This document shows, one piece after another, positions 47,010 to 58,583 of a stretch of DNA of 64,000 nucleotides. Made by a program: the position numbers and the translations under genes. This DNA is from Whitmania pigra (lineage: Eukaryota > Annelida > Clitellata > Hirudinida > Haemopidae): contig JAJTWR010000047.1 in assembly GCA_021613335.1 (NCBI GenBank), positions 124,001 through 188,000 on the forward strand, read 5' to 3'. The notes under the pieces were generated by a model. The model saw only the letters and a list, made by a program, of their open reading frames with translations, had not been told where the DNA came from and ran no database searches. Every line of letters starts with the position of its first letter. The first letter of the stretch is position 1.

Positions 47010-49168
47010 CCTGTGAAAATTTAAGAGGTTGCAGTCTTGGCTTTGTTGCTATCAACTAAAAAGTTGTCCTATTTGAGATAGACCATTAATTGACAATCTG
47101 CCTATTACATAATAATAATAATAAGCTTATTTGTATAGTACCATAAGTGTAAGCATCAGGGGCGCTCAACCATTTTTGTAGTGCCGCATCCAATGGGCGC
47201 TTTGTGGCAGTGCAAGCTCATGTAACGACTGTTGCTTTAACCATTGTTCACATGCAAGCTACCCTCTGAGCTTGACTTGCGAGAGGAATTGTTTTGAGAA
47301 TGAGATTAAATTAATTATGCTGAGATATAAATTAATAACATCCTATTTAAGATGCATGAATTAGAACTAGTTGCAAAGTCATTGTAAGATCTCATTATAA
47401 TAATTTAGCATGCTGAACATGCAGGAGCAACGTTTTTCATTTCTTCCTCCGGTGTAAAGAGAAGCATTTGGATCGATGATTACGTCGTCGTCGGATGCCA
47501 TTTAAGGAACGATGTGCCACGATCCTTTGTGACTGAATGTGATTGACGAACTCGCGCCTATGAATGTAGTTTCCACAACGTGCGGTTGCGCACGTATTTT
47601 GAGTTAAAGCGACCTGTTGCATATCTGAGTCATTCATTCAAAAGTTAATAAACTTAAAAGTCATCTTATAGTCCTCAGCTTAGGAACTGTAGCTGCTGCT
47701 ATTAATGACGATGATGCCATATTTGTTACCATTCGTAGTTTGATTTGTATTAATTTCATGTGCATTGTTTTTTTTAATCTATAAGTTGATTTGAACAATC
47801 AGTGGCGTTGTTTTTGGTTGGCAACATTGTTGTCTAAAAGTGTCGATTCGACAAGGCAGTCGAGCATCTAGTCTTGATCATTTGGGGACGATATGCGAAT
47901 GCTTATTTAATCTTTGGAACACGACCACTTCCTACTGCCCTTCGGAAGTGGCATTTAAACGTTTGTTGAAATGTAGCTTTTTAAGAACCTTCTGAAATGT
48001 GTTGCAGGTCATAAGTGTTCTCCTGAAATATCTATTTGTAATATGATTGTGTTTTCCCGTCATGCTCGGTTAAGAATTGCGTTATTTTTCTGAACACGTT
48101 GGCATCTGAAGAGTTTCCAGTGATGAGTTGATCAATTTTTTGATTTTTACTAGAAAATAGACCACTGCCACTTCTCAAAGACTAGTGCTAAGAATTTGAA
48201 TTGTCACCACATGCTGTTATTAATAGGATATGTTCTTCCAGCCACGTCAAATCCCATGTTCAATGGGACCAGACCCATCACATTGTCAGTACACAAAAAG
48301 TGCAATGAGCTGCAAAGGGCCATAAAAGTGAAATTCTACCAAATGTTTTTCAATTTATTCGCCTTGTGCTAATACTCTAGTTCGTCGTCGATTTTACCGC
48401 TAGTTATAAATGCAATACTCATGATATTAAAGTCATAATTTTGTGCGATTCCAACAACCTATACCAATATTTATAGTATAACTTCAGTCATAATTACTGG
48501 GTATGAAAAATATGTGAATATGGAGATGTTAAATCCAAGCCCAACAAAGCACAAAAATGTGAAAGTCAAAAAGGCTGTTATAGTAATGTCACTACAATAC
48601 CACCCCACTGAATCAATTTGTTAAAAACGATGAACACAATTAGGATAGCCAAACATTCAGAAATACTGGTGATGAGTCACAGCACTCAAAATGACTTGAA
48701 CTAACAAAAAAACTTTCTGGGGGATAATGGGTAACCCCAATTCAAGTGACGACCGATTAACATTAAAATGAGGCATACATATTGATATGCCCCGTATAAC
48801 AAAGCACCAAGTAGCACTGACTGAATAAGCACCTAGTAGTCAAAACGACTTAACAAAAATACTGCCAATTGAAAATATAAAACAAAAAATTTTCCTAGTG
48901 AACAAAGTGGAATCCAATTAGGGTCAGAATCCCATGAATGTCTCATGGTTTTCTAGTAACATAATCGACTTCAAGGGCTTAAGCAAAAAATGAGGCACCG
49001 ACCTTACATTGTCCAAAAAACATTAAAAATACTGACATTGATTAGGCACTATGTGGCAACACAACAAAAAAATAAAATAATATCACCACAAATTATGCTG
49101 TTTCTTAACACAAAACAAAATGAGCAATTAAGATGAGGATCATATATTTTATGAGTAACATAATAACC
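47010..49168. other. LSM14 3' UTR and spacer; no gene seen
   Basis: AT-rich. A + strand AATAAA at about 47647 could end LSM14. The segment aataataataataagctta at about 47109 resembles the tail of a dispersed repeat, but I cannot name it. Confidence 0.45.
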
Positions 49169-49490
49169 GATTCAGATATTGAGTAACAACCTGTTGCTTT
49201 AGACATTAAGTAAAAATAAAATGGAATGAATGACCAGATAAATGAGAAACACCCTAAAGAAATAACTTCAACAAATAAAAGATTCAGATATTGAGTAACA
49301 AGCTGTTGCTTTAGACATTAAGTAAAAATAAAATGGAATGAATGACCAGATAAATGAGAATCACCCTAAAGAAATAACTTCAACAAATAAAAGATTCAGA
49401 TATTGAGTAACAAGCTATTGCTTTAGACATTAAGTAAAAATAAAATGGAATGAATGACCAGTTAAATGAGAATGACCCTGAGTAACACAA
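49169..49490. repeat. 112-bp tandem repeat, three copies
   Basis: Copies begin with gattcagatattgagtaac at 49169, 49281 and 49393, so the period is exactly 112. They differ by only a few bases. Confidence 0.93.
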
Positions 49491-49521
49491 TCTTAAGGAA
49501 ATAAGAAAAATAAACTCATAT

Positions 49522-50598
49522 TCAAGAATTGAATAACAAAAGCAGCTGGTTGAAAAAATACTGACACAAACACATTAAGAAATCACTCATACACCTATCC
49601 AATCTCATTTTCTCAAATATTTTCCTTGCTTCTGAGGGAGACTTTTCTAAAATATGTAGACATGAATTATTTCTGATTTTTGCAGACTCTGCTAACCCAC
49701 TAACCTGGAAATTTCTCTTCTTCTTGACATGTCGTTTGGTTGAAAGCAATGATCTCCTTCTCTTCTATAAAATGTTTCTTAGGTTAAATAAGTAATTATA
49801 TATTTGATGTATTTAATCAACATGCACCGTCAATAGTTACTGTGTAAATACTATATTAAAAAATTCTAAATGACCTTCTTTAACTTCAAAATCTGAGCAT
49901 CTTTTCTCTGAAAATGAAATTGTCATCAAAATGTAATTATGAAAGTAAAATGCTCAGGTAAATATCAGTCACAAATTAATACTACTACTAATAATAATAA
50001 TAATATGTGGAGCACCATAACCCTCAACATCAAATCTTATAAAAAACATTCCACCTCAAAACAATGACCTGCATTTGGATTTTCAATTGAACGATTCTCA
50101 GTTGTTGGCTCTGACAAATTTAGAATGTAACATGACTTTTAGAAGTAACATAAATTGCAAGTAAACTGCCTTAGCAACCAAATAAAAAAAACCTAATTAA
50201 TTTACTAATAATATCAAGACAACAATCCACTGCAGATCCTCCAATTGAAAATTAACCTTTATTTGAGCTTTATAGTTTGTCTTCATTTCATAAGTGTTTA
50301 CCTTGTGACTCTATTGAATTTCCAGTTCTTCATAAATATTATTCAAAGAGTGCTTAAAATGATGAAAAACTAACCTTCTTCAGATTATCAATTTGCAGCT
50401 TCAGTTCCTGTGAAAATGTTTATTTATCAACTTTTAACTGCAAGTAAGCTGCTAAATTGTAATTGTTTGAAATGTTTAACAAATTCTAAAATTATTTACC
50501 GAGCACACTTTGTTGTGTTGTTCTTGTGAGACTTGATCCCCATATGTCAATCTTCTAAACATTCTGGTAAGATATTCTAAAACAGCTCCTAACCACAT
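49522..50598 (-). CDS. Candidate small gene with 33-nt exons coding a short coiled coil; product unknown
   Basis: I do not recognise this protein. Putative exons (descending): 50598-50500 (99 nt, MWLGAVLEYLTRMFRRLTYG...), 50407-50375 (33 nt, ELKLQIDNLKK), 50280-50257 (24 nt, TNYKAQIK), 49907-49875 (33 nt, RKDAQILKLKK), then from 49764 a basic segment (KRRRSLLSTKRHVKKKRNFQ) that either ends at a donor after 49705 or reads on to a stop at 49522. Every piece is flanked by AG and GT, is a multiple of three and joins in phase 0. Leu/Ile/Lys spacing suggests a short amphipathic helix or coiled coil. The 24-nt exon has a weak acceptor. The start is uncertain because the satellite array begins only about 40 bp upstream, so more exons could exist. 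Chance assembly in AT-rich DNA cannot be excluded. Confidence 0.3.
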
Positions 50599-50639
50599 GG
50601 GCGTGAGAAAACCAACAAGGGTCGAGATTAAACTCCCGT

Positions 50640-52310
50640 GAAGCTATCGGACGTTCAAAACGCTATCAGACACTAAAACAGCTTAATTCAAGAGCAATTA
50701 ACCGTCGCTTGCACCTAACTAAATTTGTCGAATAAGATCTCATTCTAAAGAGATATATTCCAACTTTATCACATTAGCAAGCTCTTTGCGTAAAAACCTA
50801 TAATTTTCAAGATATTTATGCTCAAACATCACGCACTAAAATCAGCCTAGAAAAACAGCCTTTAATTCAAGAGCAATTAACCGTCGCTTGCACTTAACAA
50901 AGTTTTTCGAATAAGATCTCATTCTAAAGAGATATATTCCAACTTTATCACATTAGCAAGCTCTTTGCGTAAAAACCTATAATTTTCAAGATATTTATGC
51001 TCAAACATCACGCACTAAAATCAGCCTAGAAAAACAGCCTTTAATTCAAGAGCAATTAACCGTCGCTTGCACTTACAAAGTTTTTCGAATAAGATCTCAT
51101 TCTAAAGAGATATATTCCAACTTTATCACATTAGCAAGCTCTTTGCGTAAAAACCTATAATTTTCAAGATATTTATGCTCAAACATCACGCACTAAAATC
51201 AGCCTAGAAAAACAGCCTTTAATTCAAGAGCAATTAACCGTCGCTTGCACTTAACAAAGTTTTTCGAATAAGATCTCATTCTAAAGAGATATATTCCAAC
51301 TTTATCACATTAGCAAGCTCTTTGCGTAAAAACCTATAATTTTCAAGATATTTATGCTCAAACATCACGCACTAAAATCAGCCTAGAAAAACAGCCTTTA
51401 ATTCAAGAGCAATTAACCGTCGCTTGCACCTAACTAAATTTGTCGAATAAGATCTCATTCTAAAGAGATATATTCCAACTTTATCACATTAGCAAGCTCT
51501 TTGCGTAAAAACCTATAATTTTCAAGATATTTATGCTCAAACATCACGCACTAAAATCAGCCTAGAAAAACAGCCTTTAATTCAAGAGCAATTAACCGTC
51601 GCTTGCACTTAACAAAGTTTTTCGAATAAGATCTCATTCTAAAGAGATATATTCCAACTTTATCACATTAGCAAGCTTTTTGCGTAAAAACCTATAATTT
51701 TCAAGATATTTATGCTCAAACATCACGCACTAAAATCAGCCTAGAAAAACAGCCTTTAATTCAAGAGCAATTAACCGTCGCTTGCACTTACAAAGTTTTT
51801 CGAATAAGATCTCATTCTAAAGAGATATATTCCAACTTTATCACATTAGCAAGCTCTTTGCGTAAAAACCTATAATTTTCAAGATATTTATGCTCAAACA
51901 TCACGCACTAAAATCAGCCTAGAAAAACAGCCTTTAATTCAAGAGCAATTAACCGTCGCTTGCACTTAACAAAGTTTTTCGAATAAGATCTCATTCTAAA
52001 GAGATATATTCCAACTTTATCACATTAGCAAGCTCTTTGCGTAAAAACCTATAATTTTCAAGATATTTATGCTCAAACATCACGCACTAAAATCAGCCTA
52101 GAAAAACAGCCTTTAATTCAAGAGCAATTAACCGTCGCTTGCACTTAACAAAGTTTTTCGAATAAGATCTCATTCTAAAGAGATATATTCCAACTTTATC
52201 ACATTAGCAAGCTCTTTGCGTAAAAACCTATAATTTTCAAGATATTTATGCTCAAACATCACGCACTAAAATCAGCCTAGAAAAACAGCCTTAATTCAAC
52301 TGCAAAAAAC
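50640..52310. repeat. Satellite array, about 179-bp monomers, about nine copies, with a four-monomer higher-order pattern
   Basis: The motif cgcactaaaatcagcctag recurs at 50832, 51011, 51189, 51368 and then every 178-179 bp to about 52262. Monomers differ at a diagnostic site after cgcttgcac: copies 1 and 5 read ctaactaaatttgtcg, copies 3 and 7 have a one-base deletion (ttacaaag), the others read ttaacaaag. The order is A-B-C-B, A-B-C-B, B, i.e. a repeat of about 715 bp. Monomers are otherwise nearly identical. No tRNA-like or coding feature is seen. Confidence 0.93.
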
Positions 52311-52689
52311 TGTCACTTAGACTAAACTATATTTTTTGAGTAAATTCTCATTTTGAAGACATAGCATCTATCTTTCTCATATTTCTAACCACTTTGCCGT
52401 CAGACAGTTATTTTTCAGGTTATTGAAGCTCAAACTTTACGCATTATATAAGAAAACAGACTCGTTTCAAATGCATAAAACCGTAACTTAGACTTAACCA
52501 AATGTTTTGACAAAGGTCTCATTTTAAAGATATTTAATCCCATTTTTTTAAATTTCCAAAGACTTTGCCATCAGACACTTATATTTCAGGTTATTGAGGC
52601 TCAAATTGTACTCACTACCTCGGAAAACAGCCTCATTTCAAATGCAATTAACCGTAACTTAAACTTAACTAAATATTTTGACAAAGGTC
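52311..52689. repeat. Diverged satellite monomers left of the retrotransposon
   Basis: About two monomers related to the main array (shared accgtaactta, caaaggtctcatt and gccatcagacacttat blocks) but much diverged. They end in ggtc at the LTR. Confidence 0.85.
52686..52689. other. Target-site duplication, left copy (ggtc)
   Basis: Matches 57567-57570. The surrounding satellite sequence (caaaggtctcatt) is restored by joining the flanks. Confidence 0.9.
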
Positions 52690-53147
52690 TGTTGCGTACG
52701 TAACTGCAAACTACAACTAAAAATAGATTTATGATACAAAGTTTATTTCATAAACAAGAAGTCAAATCAACTGAGAAAACAACGATATCAAGTCAAATGA
52801 GAAAACAAAGATATCAAGTCGAAAACGAAGAAGATAAAGGATCAAGTCAACAAAGGCCAAAGCACAAGGCCTGAGAAGAGATCACGGAAATCAAGCGAAG
52901 AGGAAGACCACTGAGGGCGAACGGATGAGTGTCTTCTCCTGGCTCCTTAAATAGACTTTCGCCAGGCTTTGAAACAAAGGAGTCCACTGCTACTCGCTGA
53001 GTCACTGTTGCTGTCCTGCACGTTTGTGGCCTGGCGGAGTTGTGGGCCGAGGTTCTGTGTCGGACGTTCCTAGTGCTGTACGTTCCTAGTGTTGTACGCT
53101 TGGAGCTTGTGTGATGATGCAAGTAGGACGAAGTTCAGTGTCCAACA
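52690..53147 (-). repeat. 3' LTR of the Ty3/gypsy element
   Basis: 458 bp. On the coding (-) strand it has a TATTTAAG TATA-like box (about 52950) and an AATAAA (about 52743-52748). Confidence 0.95.
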
Positions 53148-53162
53148 ATACTCCCCCACCAG
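53148..53162 (-). other. Polypurine tract of the Ty3/gypsy element
   Basis: On the - strand a G/A-rich run (ggtgggggagtat) abuts the 3' LTR, the usual primer site for plus-strand synthesis. Confidence 0.75.
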
Positions 53163-53185
53163 AGAGCAATCTGGCGAACGAAAAG

Positions 53186-56100
53186 TCAGGGCTCGTAGTC
53201 CTCGAGTTTCTTGGGCCAGTGAACTCTTCGTCCGGCGCGTGTTTGAGGTTGAGCCAGTGGTGTTGCTGGGTTGATAGCTGGGGATGGGTTGGTTGTGGGC
53301 GGAATTGAAGTCTGGGGCCGAATTGCTGGTTTTAGCCTGTCGATGGACACTGTGTCATTCCGGCCATTCTTCTTGACGACGAAGTATTTCCGATGGCGTT
53401 CTTGGACGTCAAAGGGACCGTCGTATGGTGGGCTCAGCGGCGGTTTGTGAGAATCGACCCGGATGAATACTTGTGGTGTCGTGGCCAGGTCCTTCGGGAT
53501 GTACGCGGGTTGTTGCCGTTGTCTTGGTTGTTGCGGCCTGAGACCCTGCATTTGCTCCCTCAGACGATCCACGAAGCCTGACTGTCCCATCGGCGGGTTG
53601 GAGTCGCTTGCTGGTGAAAACTCTCCTGGTAATCTCAACGCCGTCCCGTAGACCAGCTCGGCTGGAGAGCATTGAAGGTCTTCTTTGACGGTTGCCCGGA
53701 TCCCCAGAAGAGCCATGGGTAGGAGATCTGTCCAGGTGTTGGTGGCGTTCTGTGCGATGAGTGCTGCCTTGAGTTGACGGTGGAAACGTTCCACCATTCC
53801 GTTAGCAGCAGGATGGTAGGCCGTTGTTTTTACGTGGCGGATGCCTAACAACTTGCACCACTGATGAAACATGTGTGAGGAAAATTGGCTACCCCGGTCC
53901 GTGGTGATGGTTTCCGGCACTCCAAAGTTGGAAATCCATGAGAGCATGAAATTCTTGACGATGGCTTCCGTTGAGGTGTCGGAAAGGGGTATAGCCATGG
54001 GCCATCTTGTGAATCGATCCACGCATGTGAGGATGTGTGTGTGTCCCTCCGACGACGGGAGTGGTCCCACCAGGTCCAAATGGATGTGTTGGAAGCGGCA
54101 GCTTGGCAGAGGGAATGTTGCTGGTGGCGTCGTAGTGTGTCGGTGGATCTTGCTCTTCTGGCACGCCAGACACTCTCGGCACCATGCTCTGATGTCCTTG
54201 TCCATGTTCGGCCAGACGAAACGTTGCCTCACCAGTTTTGACGTTGCACGGGCACCTGGGTGTGATAAGGAGTGTAGGCTCAGAAATACCTTGTGACGCA
54301 GCTTCTCTGGTACGAGCGGTCTGTGCACTCCTGTTGAGACGTCGACGAAGATGTTGCCGTGGCTGGATGGTAGTGGGACCTCGATGATCTCCAGGGATGG
54401 CGTGTCGATCTGGAGCTGGGTCTCTGCAGCTTGGTGTGCGGCTATCTCTTGTAGATCGATGGTTGTGACGGCGTTGACGTCGGTGCGCGACAGTGCATCT
54501 GCCACGACATTCTGGTCTCCTTTGATGTGCCTGATGTCAGCTGCAAACTGACTGAGGAAATCCAGATGCCGCATTTCTCTGGGCGAGTACCGGCTGGATC
54601 CGCTCTTGTAAGCAAATGTGAGCGGCTTGTGGTCCGTGTAGATTGTAAATTGACGACCTTCCAGAAGGTGTTGGAAGTGCTTCACGGCCAGGTACATCGC
54701 CAACAGCTCCCTGCCAAACGTGCTGTACCGAGTCTCCGTCGGGCTGAACTTCTTGGAGAAAAACGCCACCGGTGTAGTGAGGCCACCTTGCACTTGTTCC
54801 AGGACCGCTCCAGCTGCATCGTCGGAAGCGTCTGTGAGGAGTTGTAGGTGGCTGTCCTTGTCCAAGAATGCGAGACGGGTGGCGGACTGCACAGCATCTT
54901 TGATTTTCTGGAATGCTTGCAACTGGACCGGGTTTAGAGACACTGCGGCCTTGCTCTTCGAGTTCTGCTTCTTGAACATGCTGGTCAAAGGAGCGAGCAT
55001 GTCGGCGCAGTGCGGGATGAATCTCCTGTAGAAGTTGACCAGACCCACGAATCGCCGTAGTTGTGTAAGCGTCTCCGGTTGCTTGTACTCTGTGATGGCC
55101 TTGACATTGTCCGGAAGTGGCTGTATGCCGTCCGAACTCACCGAGTGTCCCAGAAATGTTGTGGATGCGACAGCAAACTCACACTTGTCCATGTTCACCG
55201 TGAGGTGGAAATCAGTGAACCTCTCCAGCACCTGCTCCAGATGTACGAGATGCTCCTCCATCGACGAACTGGCAATTAGTACGTCGTCGATGTAGACGAA
55301 TACAAAATCTAGCCCTCGGAGTATCTCGTCCATGAAGCGCTGGAAAGACTGAGCTGCATTCCTGAGTCCGAACGGTAGCCGGATGAATTCGTACAGGCCG
55401 AACGGTGTGGTGATGGCGGTCTTGGGTATGTCCTCTTCTGCGATGGGGATGTGGTGGTAGGCCCGGACGAGATCGATTCTGGAAAAAACCTGTGCGTTGG
55501 TCAGGCCATTTGTGAAATCGTGTAGGTGAGGAATGGGGTATCTGTCCGGAACCGTCTGTGCATTCAGGGCCCTGTAATCTCCGCATGGCCTCCAGTCCCC
55601 TGAAGACTTGGGAACCATGTGCAGAGGTGACGACCACGGGCTGGAAGAGGGGCGGATGATTCCCAGCTGGAGCATGTGCTCGAACTCCGCCTTGGCCATC
55701 TTGAACTTGTCGGGGTGGAGACGGCGTGGCTTGGAGAATACAGGTGGGCCGTCTGTGACAATGTGATGTTTGACCTGATGCGTGACGCTCTCGTTGAAAT
55801 TGGAAGGCCTGCCCAGTGACGGAAACTTCTCCAAAAGCCCGGTGATGAGGTTGGTTGTCGCTCGCGCCAGGTGGACGTGGGTTGGAGGTGCTGCACTGAT
55901 TGCTCCCACGACCGATAGAGTTGTCTTGTTGTCTATGAGCCTCTTGTTGAACATGTCGACGTTCAGGTTGAAATGCCCCAGAAAATCTGCCCCAATGATT
56001 GGCGACTGCACATCGGCGACGACGAAGATCCACTGGAACTTACGTCTCAAACCCAAATCTAACGACAGGGATTTTTGACCGTAAGTCCTAATCGTCGTGC

Positions 56101-56359
56101 CGTTGGCAGCCTGCAGCGTGAAGGGTGATGTCTGGAGCGTGTGCTGGGGAGGCGGAGGGATGACGCTGACCTCAGACCCGGTGTCGACGAGAAACTTCAG
56201 GCCGTTGGAAACGTCATCGATGAGGAACAGGCGACTTCCATGATGTTGGCCAGAGGCAGTCGTCGCAGCTACTGCCCGGCCCTGGAGTTTGATGACTGGA
56301 AGGAGCAGGGCTGTTCGCAGCGTTGAGCCTTCTCCCGGTATGTGGCGTGGTACCAGCAC
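53186..56359 (-). CDS. pol: Pol polyprotein (protease, reverse transcriptase, RNase H, integrase) of the Ty3/gypsy element
   Basis: A 1057-residue open frame from its first ATG. Protease: [14 protein letters not shown] with the DTG aspartate at residue 59. Reverse transcriptase: [20 protein letters not shown] near 232-251 and the catalytic YIDD at 356-359. RNase H: D510, E551 and D576 (LLTDAS, GRELLA, YTDHKPL). Integrase: HHCC zinc-binding His696, His700, Cys730, Cys733, then the DDE triad D762, D821 and E857. All catalytic residues are present, so the enzyme looks functional. The frame is -1 relative to gag and overlaps it by about 91 nt, so the ATG at 56359 is probably not the true start; Pol is likely made as a Gag-Pol fusion by frameshifting. 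Confidence 0.95.
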   Translation of the reverse strand: MLVPRHIPGEGSTLRTALLLPVIKLQGRAVAATTASGQHHGSRLFLIDDVSNGLKFLVDTGSEVSVIPPPPQHTLQTSPFTLQAANGTTIRTYGQKSLSLDLGLRRKFQWIFVVADVQSPIIGADFLGHFNLNVDMFNKRLIDNKTTLSVVGAISAAPPTHVHLARATTNLITGLLEKFPSLGRPSNFNESVTHQVKHHIVTDGPPVFSKPRRLHPDKFKMAKAEFEHMLQLGIIRPSSSPWSSPLHMVPKSSGDWRPCGDYRALNAQTVPDRYPIPHLHDFTNGLTNAQVFSRIDLVRAYHHIPIAEEDIPKTAITTPFGLYEFIRLPFGLRNAAQSFQRFMDEILRGLDFVFVYIDDVLIASSSMEEHLVHLEQVLERFTDFHLTVNMDKCEFAVASTTFLGHSVSSDGIQPLPDNVKAITEYKQPETLTQLRRFVGLVNFYRRFIPHCADMLAPLTSMFKKQNSKSKAAVSLNPVQLQAFQKIKDAVQSATRLAFLDKDSHLQLLTDASDDAAGAVLEQVQGGLTTPVAFFSKKFSPTETRYSTFGRELLAMYLAVKHFQHLLEGRQFTIYTDHKPLTFAYKSGSSRYSPREMRHLDFLSQFAADIRHIKGDQNVVADALSRTDVNAVTTIDLQEIAAHQAAETQLQIDTPSLEIIEVPLPSSHGNIFVDVSTGVHRPLVPEKLRHKVFLSLHSLSHPGARATSKLVRQRFVWPNMDKDIRAWCRECLACQKSKIHRHTTTPPATFPLPSCRFQHIHLDLVGPLPSSEGHTHILTCVDRFTRWPMAIPLSDTSTEAIVKNFMLSWISNFGVPETITTDRGSQFSSHMFHQWCKLLGIRHVKTTAYHPAANGMVERFHRQLKAALIAQNATNTWTDLLPMALLGIRATVKEDLQCSPAELVYGTALRLPGEFSPASDSNPPMGQSGFVDRLREQMQGLRPQQPRQRQQPAYIPKDLATTPQVFIRVDSHKPPLSPPYDGPFDVQERHRKYFVVKKNGRNDTVSIDRLKPAIRPQTSIPPTTNPSPAINPATPLAQPQTRAGRRVHWPKKLEDYEP

Positions 56360-57081
56360 ATGCCCGGTGTGTTGCTGCGTCTTGCTTTGGATCTGCTTCT
56401 GCTGCGGGGTCGGGTGTGTCGCCTGGGCTCCGCTCTGGTGGTCTCCAGCCTGGCCAGCCTGTCGGTGATCATCTGAAGCTTGAGGCTGATGTCCTCCATG
56501 GTGGTCTGTCCTTGGAGAGGGGCCGTCACCACCCGTGAGACTGTGGGGTCTGTGTAGGCGTCCATGACTTGGTCCGCCAGGATGGACTGTTCCAGGAGGC
56601 TTTTGTCGTGGACGGTCGCCAGCATGGACCGGACGTGAGGTGGCAGCTTATCAACCCACAGCTGCCGGAGGATGGCCTCGTCCATGGAATTGTCGCCCAG
56701 CAGTGTCTTCATGTGTCGAAGGAGTTGGCTGGGTAGCCGACCTTCCAGGTGGACTGCGCTGAAGAGGCTCCTCAGCCTTGTCTGTTGGGATTGTCCGCAG
56801 CGCTTCAGGATGGCCTCCTTGAGACCGGTGTACGGCCTCTCGCTTGGAACCTCGTAGATGAGGTCCTGGACTTGCTCCGACACGTGGAAGGGTAGATTTT
56901 GTACCACGTATGCGTACCGCTGAGTCTCGTCCTTCAGGCGTTGTGTGTGAAACAACGCCTCGATGTGGGCGAACCACAGTCTTGGGTTTGCTGTGAAGAA
57001 CGGCGGCAACTGCATGCTGACTGCTGTCACACGTGGTAGAGCTCCGGCCTCCTCTGACGTCAGGTTGATTAGATCTTCCAT
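56269..57081 (-). CDS. gag: Gag protein of the Ty3/gypsy element
   Basis: 270 residues. The start is the first ATG, 27 nt inside the 5' LTR. The N-terminal two thirds have the capsid-like signature [19 protein letters not shown] common to metazoan gypsy Gags. A basic Arg/Ser-rich segment ([12 protein letters not shown]) follows and then a compact Cys/His cluster ([18 protein letters not shown]) in place of the usual CCHC knuckle, a form widespread in invertebrate gypsy elements. It ends in the pol overlap. Confidence 0.92.
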   Translation of the reverse strand: MEDLINLTSEEAGALPRVTAVSMQLPPFFTANPRLWFAHIEALFHTQRLKDETQRYAYVVQNLPFHVSEQVQDLIYEVPSERPYTGLKEAILKRCGQSQQTRLRSLFSAVHLEGRLPSQLLRHMKTLLGDNSMDEAILRQLWVDKLPPHVRSMLATVHDKSLLEQSILADQVMDAYTDPTVSRVVTAPLQGQTTMEDISLKLQMITDRLARLETTRAEPRRHTRPRSRSRSKARRSNTPGMCWYHATYREKAQRCEQPCSFQSSNSRAGQ

Positions 57082-57092
57082 GTCTCTTCTTT

Positions 57093-57105
57093 GTCGGGGT
57101 CACCA
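57093..57105 (-). other. Primer-binding site, matches tRNA-Trp 3' end
   Basis: On the - strand TGGTGACCCCGAC starts 3 nt after the 5' LTR. It is complementary to the 3' end of animal tRNA-Trp (including CCA) over 13 nt; the next bases do not match. The tRNA assignment rests on remembered tRNA sequence. Confidence 0.75.
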
Positions 57106-57108
57106 ATT

Positions 57109-57566
57109 TGTTGCGTACGTAACTGCAAACTACAACTAAAAATAGATTTATGATACAAAGTTTATTTCATAAACAAGAAGTCAAATCAACTGAGAAAACA
57201 ACGATATCAAGTCAAATGAGAAAACAAAGATATCAAGTCGAAAACGAAGAAGATAAAGGATCAAGTCAACAAAGGCCAAAGCACAAGGCCTGAGAAGAGA
57301 TCACGGAAATCAAGCGAAGAGGAAGACCACTGAGGGCGAACGGATGAGTGTCTTCTCCTGGCTCCTTAAATAGACTTTCGCCAGGCTTTGAAACAAAGGA
57401 GTCCACTGCTACTCGCTGAGTCACTGTTGCTGTCCTGCACGTTTGTGGCCTGGCGGAGTTGTGGGCCGAGGTTCTGTGTCGGACGTTCCTAGTGCTGTAC
57501 GTTCCTAGTGTTGTACGCTTGGAGCTTGTGTGATGATGCAAGTAGGACGAAGTTCAGTGTCCAACA
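57109..57566 (-). repeat. 5' LTR of the Ty3/gypsy element
   Basis: 458 bp, same length and apparently same sequence as the other LTR. It drives transcription leftward on the - strand. Confidence 0.95.
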
Positions 57567-58245
57567 GGTCTCATTCTAAAGAGATTTAACCTATCTTTAT
57601 CAAGTTGGAGAGGCCTTTGCCATCAGACACTTATTTTTCAGGTTTATTAACGCTCAAAGTTTACGCACTAATTTTACGAACTGCCTCGGAACACAGCCTC
57701 ATTTCAAATGCAATTAACCGTAACTTAAACTTAACTAAATATTTCGACAAAGGTCTCATTCTAAAGAGATTTAACCTATCTTTATCAAGTTGGAGAGGCC
57801 TTTGCCATCAGACACTTATTTTTCAGGTTTATTAACGCTCAAAGCTTACGCACTAATTTTACGAACTGCCTCGGAACACAGCCTCATTTCAAATGCAATT
57901 AACCGTAACTTAAACTTAACTAAATATTTCGACAAAGGTCTCATTCTAAAGAGATTTAACCTATCTTTATCAAGTTGGGGAGGCCTTTGCCATCAGACAC
58001 TTATTTTTCAGGTTTTTAACGCTCAATGTTTACGCACTAATTTTACGTACTACATAAACAGCCTCATTTCAAATGCATAAAACCGTAACTTAGACTCAAC
58101 TAAATTTTTCGACATAGGTCTCATTTTAAAGATATTTAATTTTTGTTTTTTAAATTCCCAAGGCCTTTGCCATCAGACACTTATTTTTCTGGTTATTAAC
58201 GGTCAAATTATTCGCATTACCTCGGAAAACAGCCTCATTTCAAAT
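57567..58245. repeat. Diverged satellite monomers right of the retrotransposon, 185-bp spacing
   Basis: Begins with the ggtc duplication. The block aggcctttgccatcagacac recurs at about 57611, 57796 and 57981 (period 185), then a more diverged unit follows near 58160. It is the same family as the left flank. Confidence 0.9.
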
Positions 58246-58583
58246 TTGAATTATTTTTATACTATACACGTGATGTTGTCACTACTCTTCCATTGTCAAA
58301 TAGTAGTCAGTTTTACCACGTTCTATAGTCATTTGTTTCTTCATTTTTCATTGACATAATCATAAATTTTCTCATTTTCGTTAACAGTAAAATTCACAGT
58401 TTAACAATTATGTAAAGATTCTTTCATACGTGTCGCAGAATAAAAAATAATTTTGTAACCAATCACAAACGAGCATAAAAAGTATATTATTTGTTACAAA
58501 TTTCAATGAACGGCAACAATTGGAACCTTAAAATGAAAGTGATTGTTTATTCATTGAAGTAAAAATCAAAAGAAAAATTTGGG
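58246..58583. other. Spacer; nothing recognised
   Basis: AT-rich sequence between the satellite edge and the LINE fragment, ending in aat triplets (58591-58628) that continue into the LINE frame. Confidence 0.4.

Larger units (their letters stand above)
52690..57566 (-). mobile_element. Full-length Ty3/gypsy LTR retrotransposon, 4877 bp
   Basis: Two 458-bp direct repeats (52690-53147 and 57109-57566), beginning TGTTG and ending CAACA, flank gag and pol on the - strand. A 4-bp target duplication ggtc lies at 52686-52689 and 57567-57570. The order gag, protease, RT, RNase H, integrase is that of Ty3/gypsy (Metaviridae). There is no env and no obvious chromodomain. The LTRs look identical by eye and both main frames are open, so insertion looks recent. 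It interrupts satellite DNA. Confidence 0.97.

Noticed and set aside
47437..47637. 66-aa - strand ORF downstream of LSM14
   Set aside because: No domain, no partner exons and within the likely LSM14 3' UTR.
50640..52310. CRISPR-like array
   Set aside because: Whole monomers repeat head to tail without unique spacers, in a eukaryotic genome; it is satellite DNA.
52847..53122. 91-aa ORF present in both LTRs
   Set aside because: Fully inside the LTR and identical in both; no start context or domain, so an LTR shadow.
53186..57081. Endogenous retrovirus with envelope
   Set aside because: Pol ends about 40 bp before the 3' LTR and no env frame exists; it is an env-less Ty3/gypsy element.
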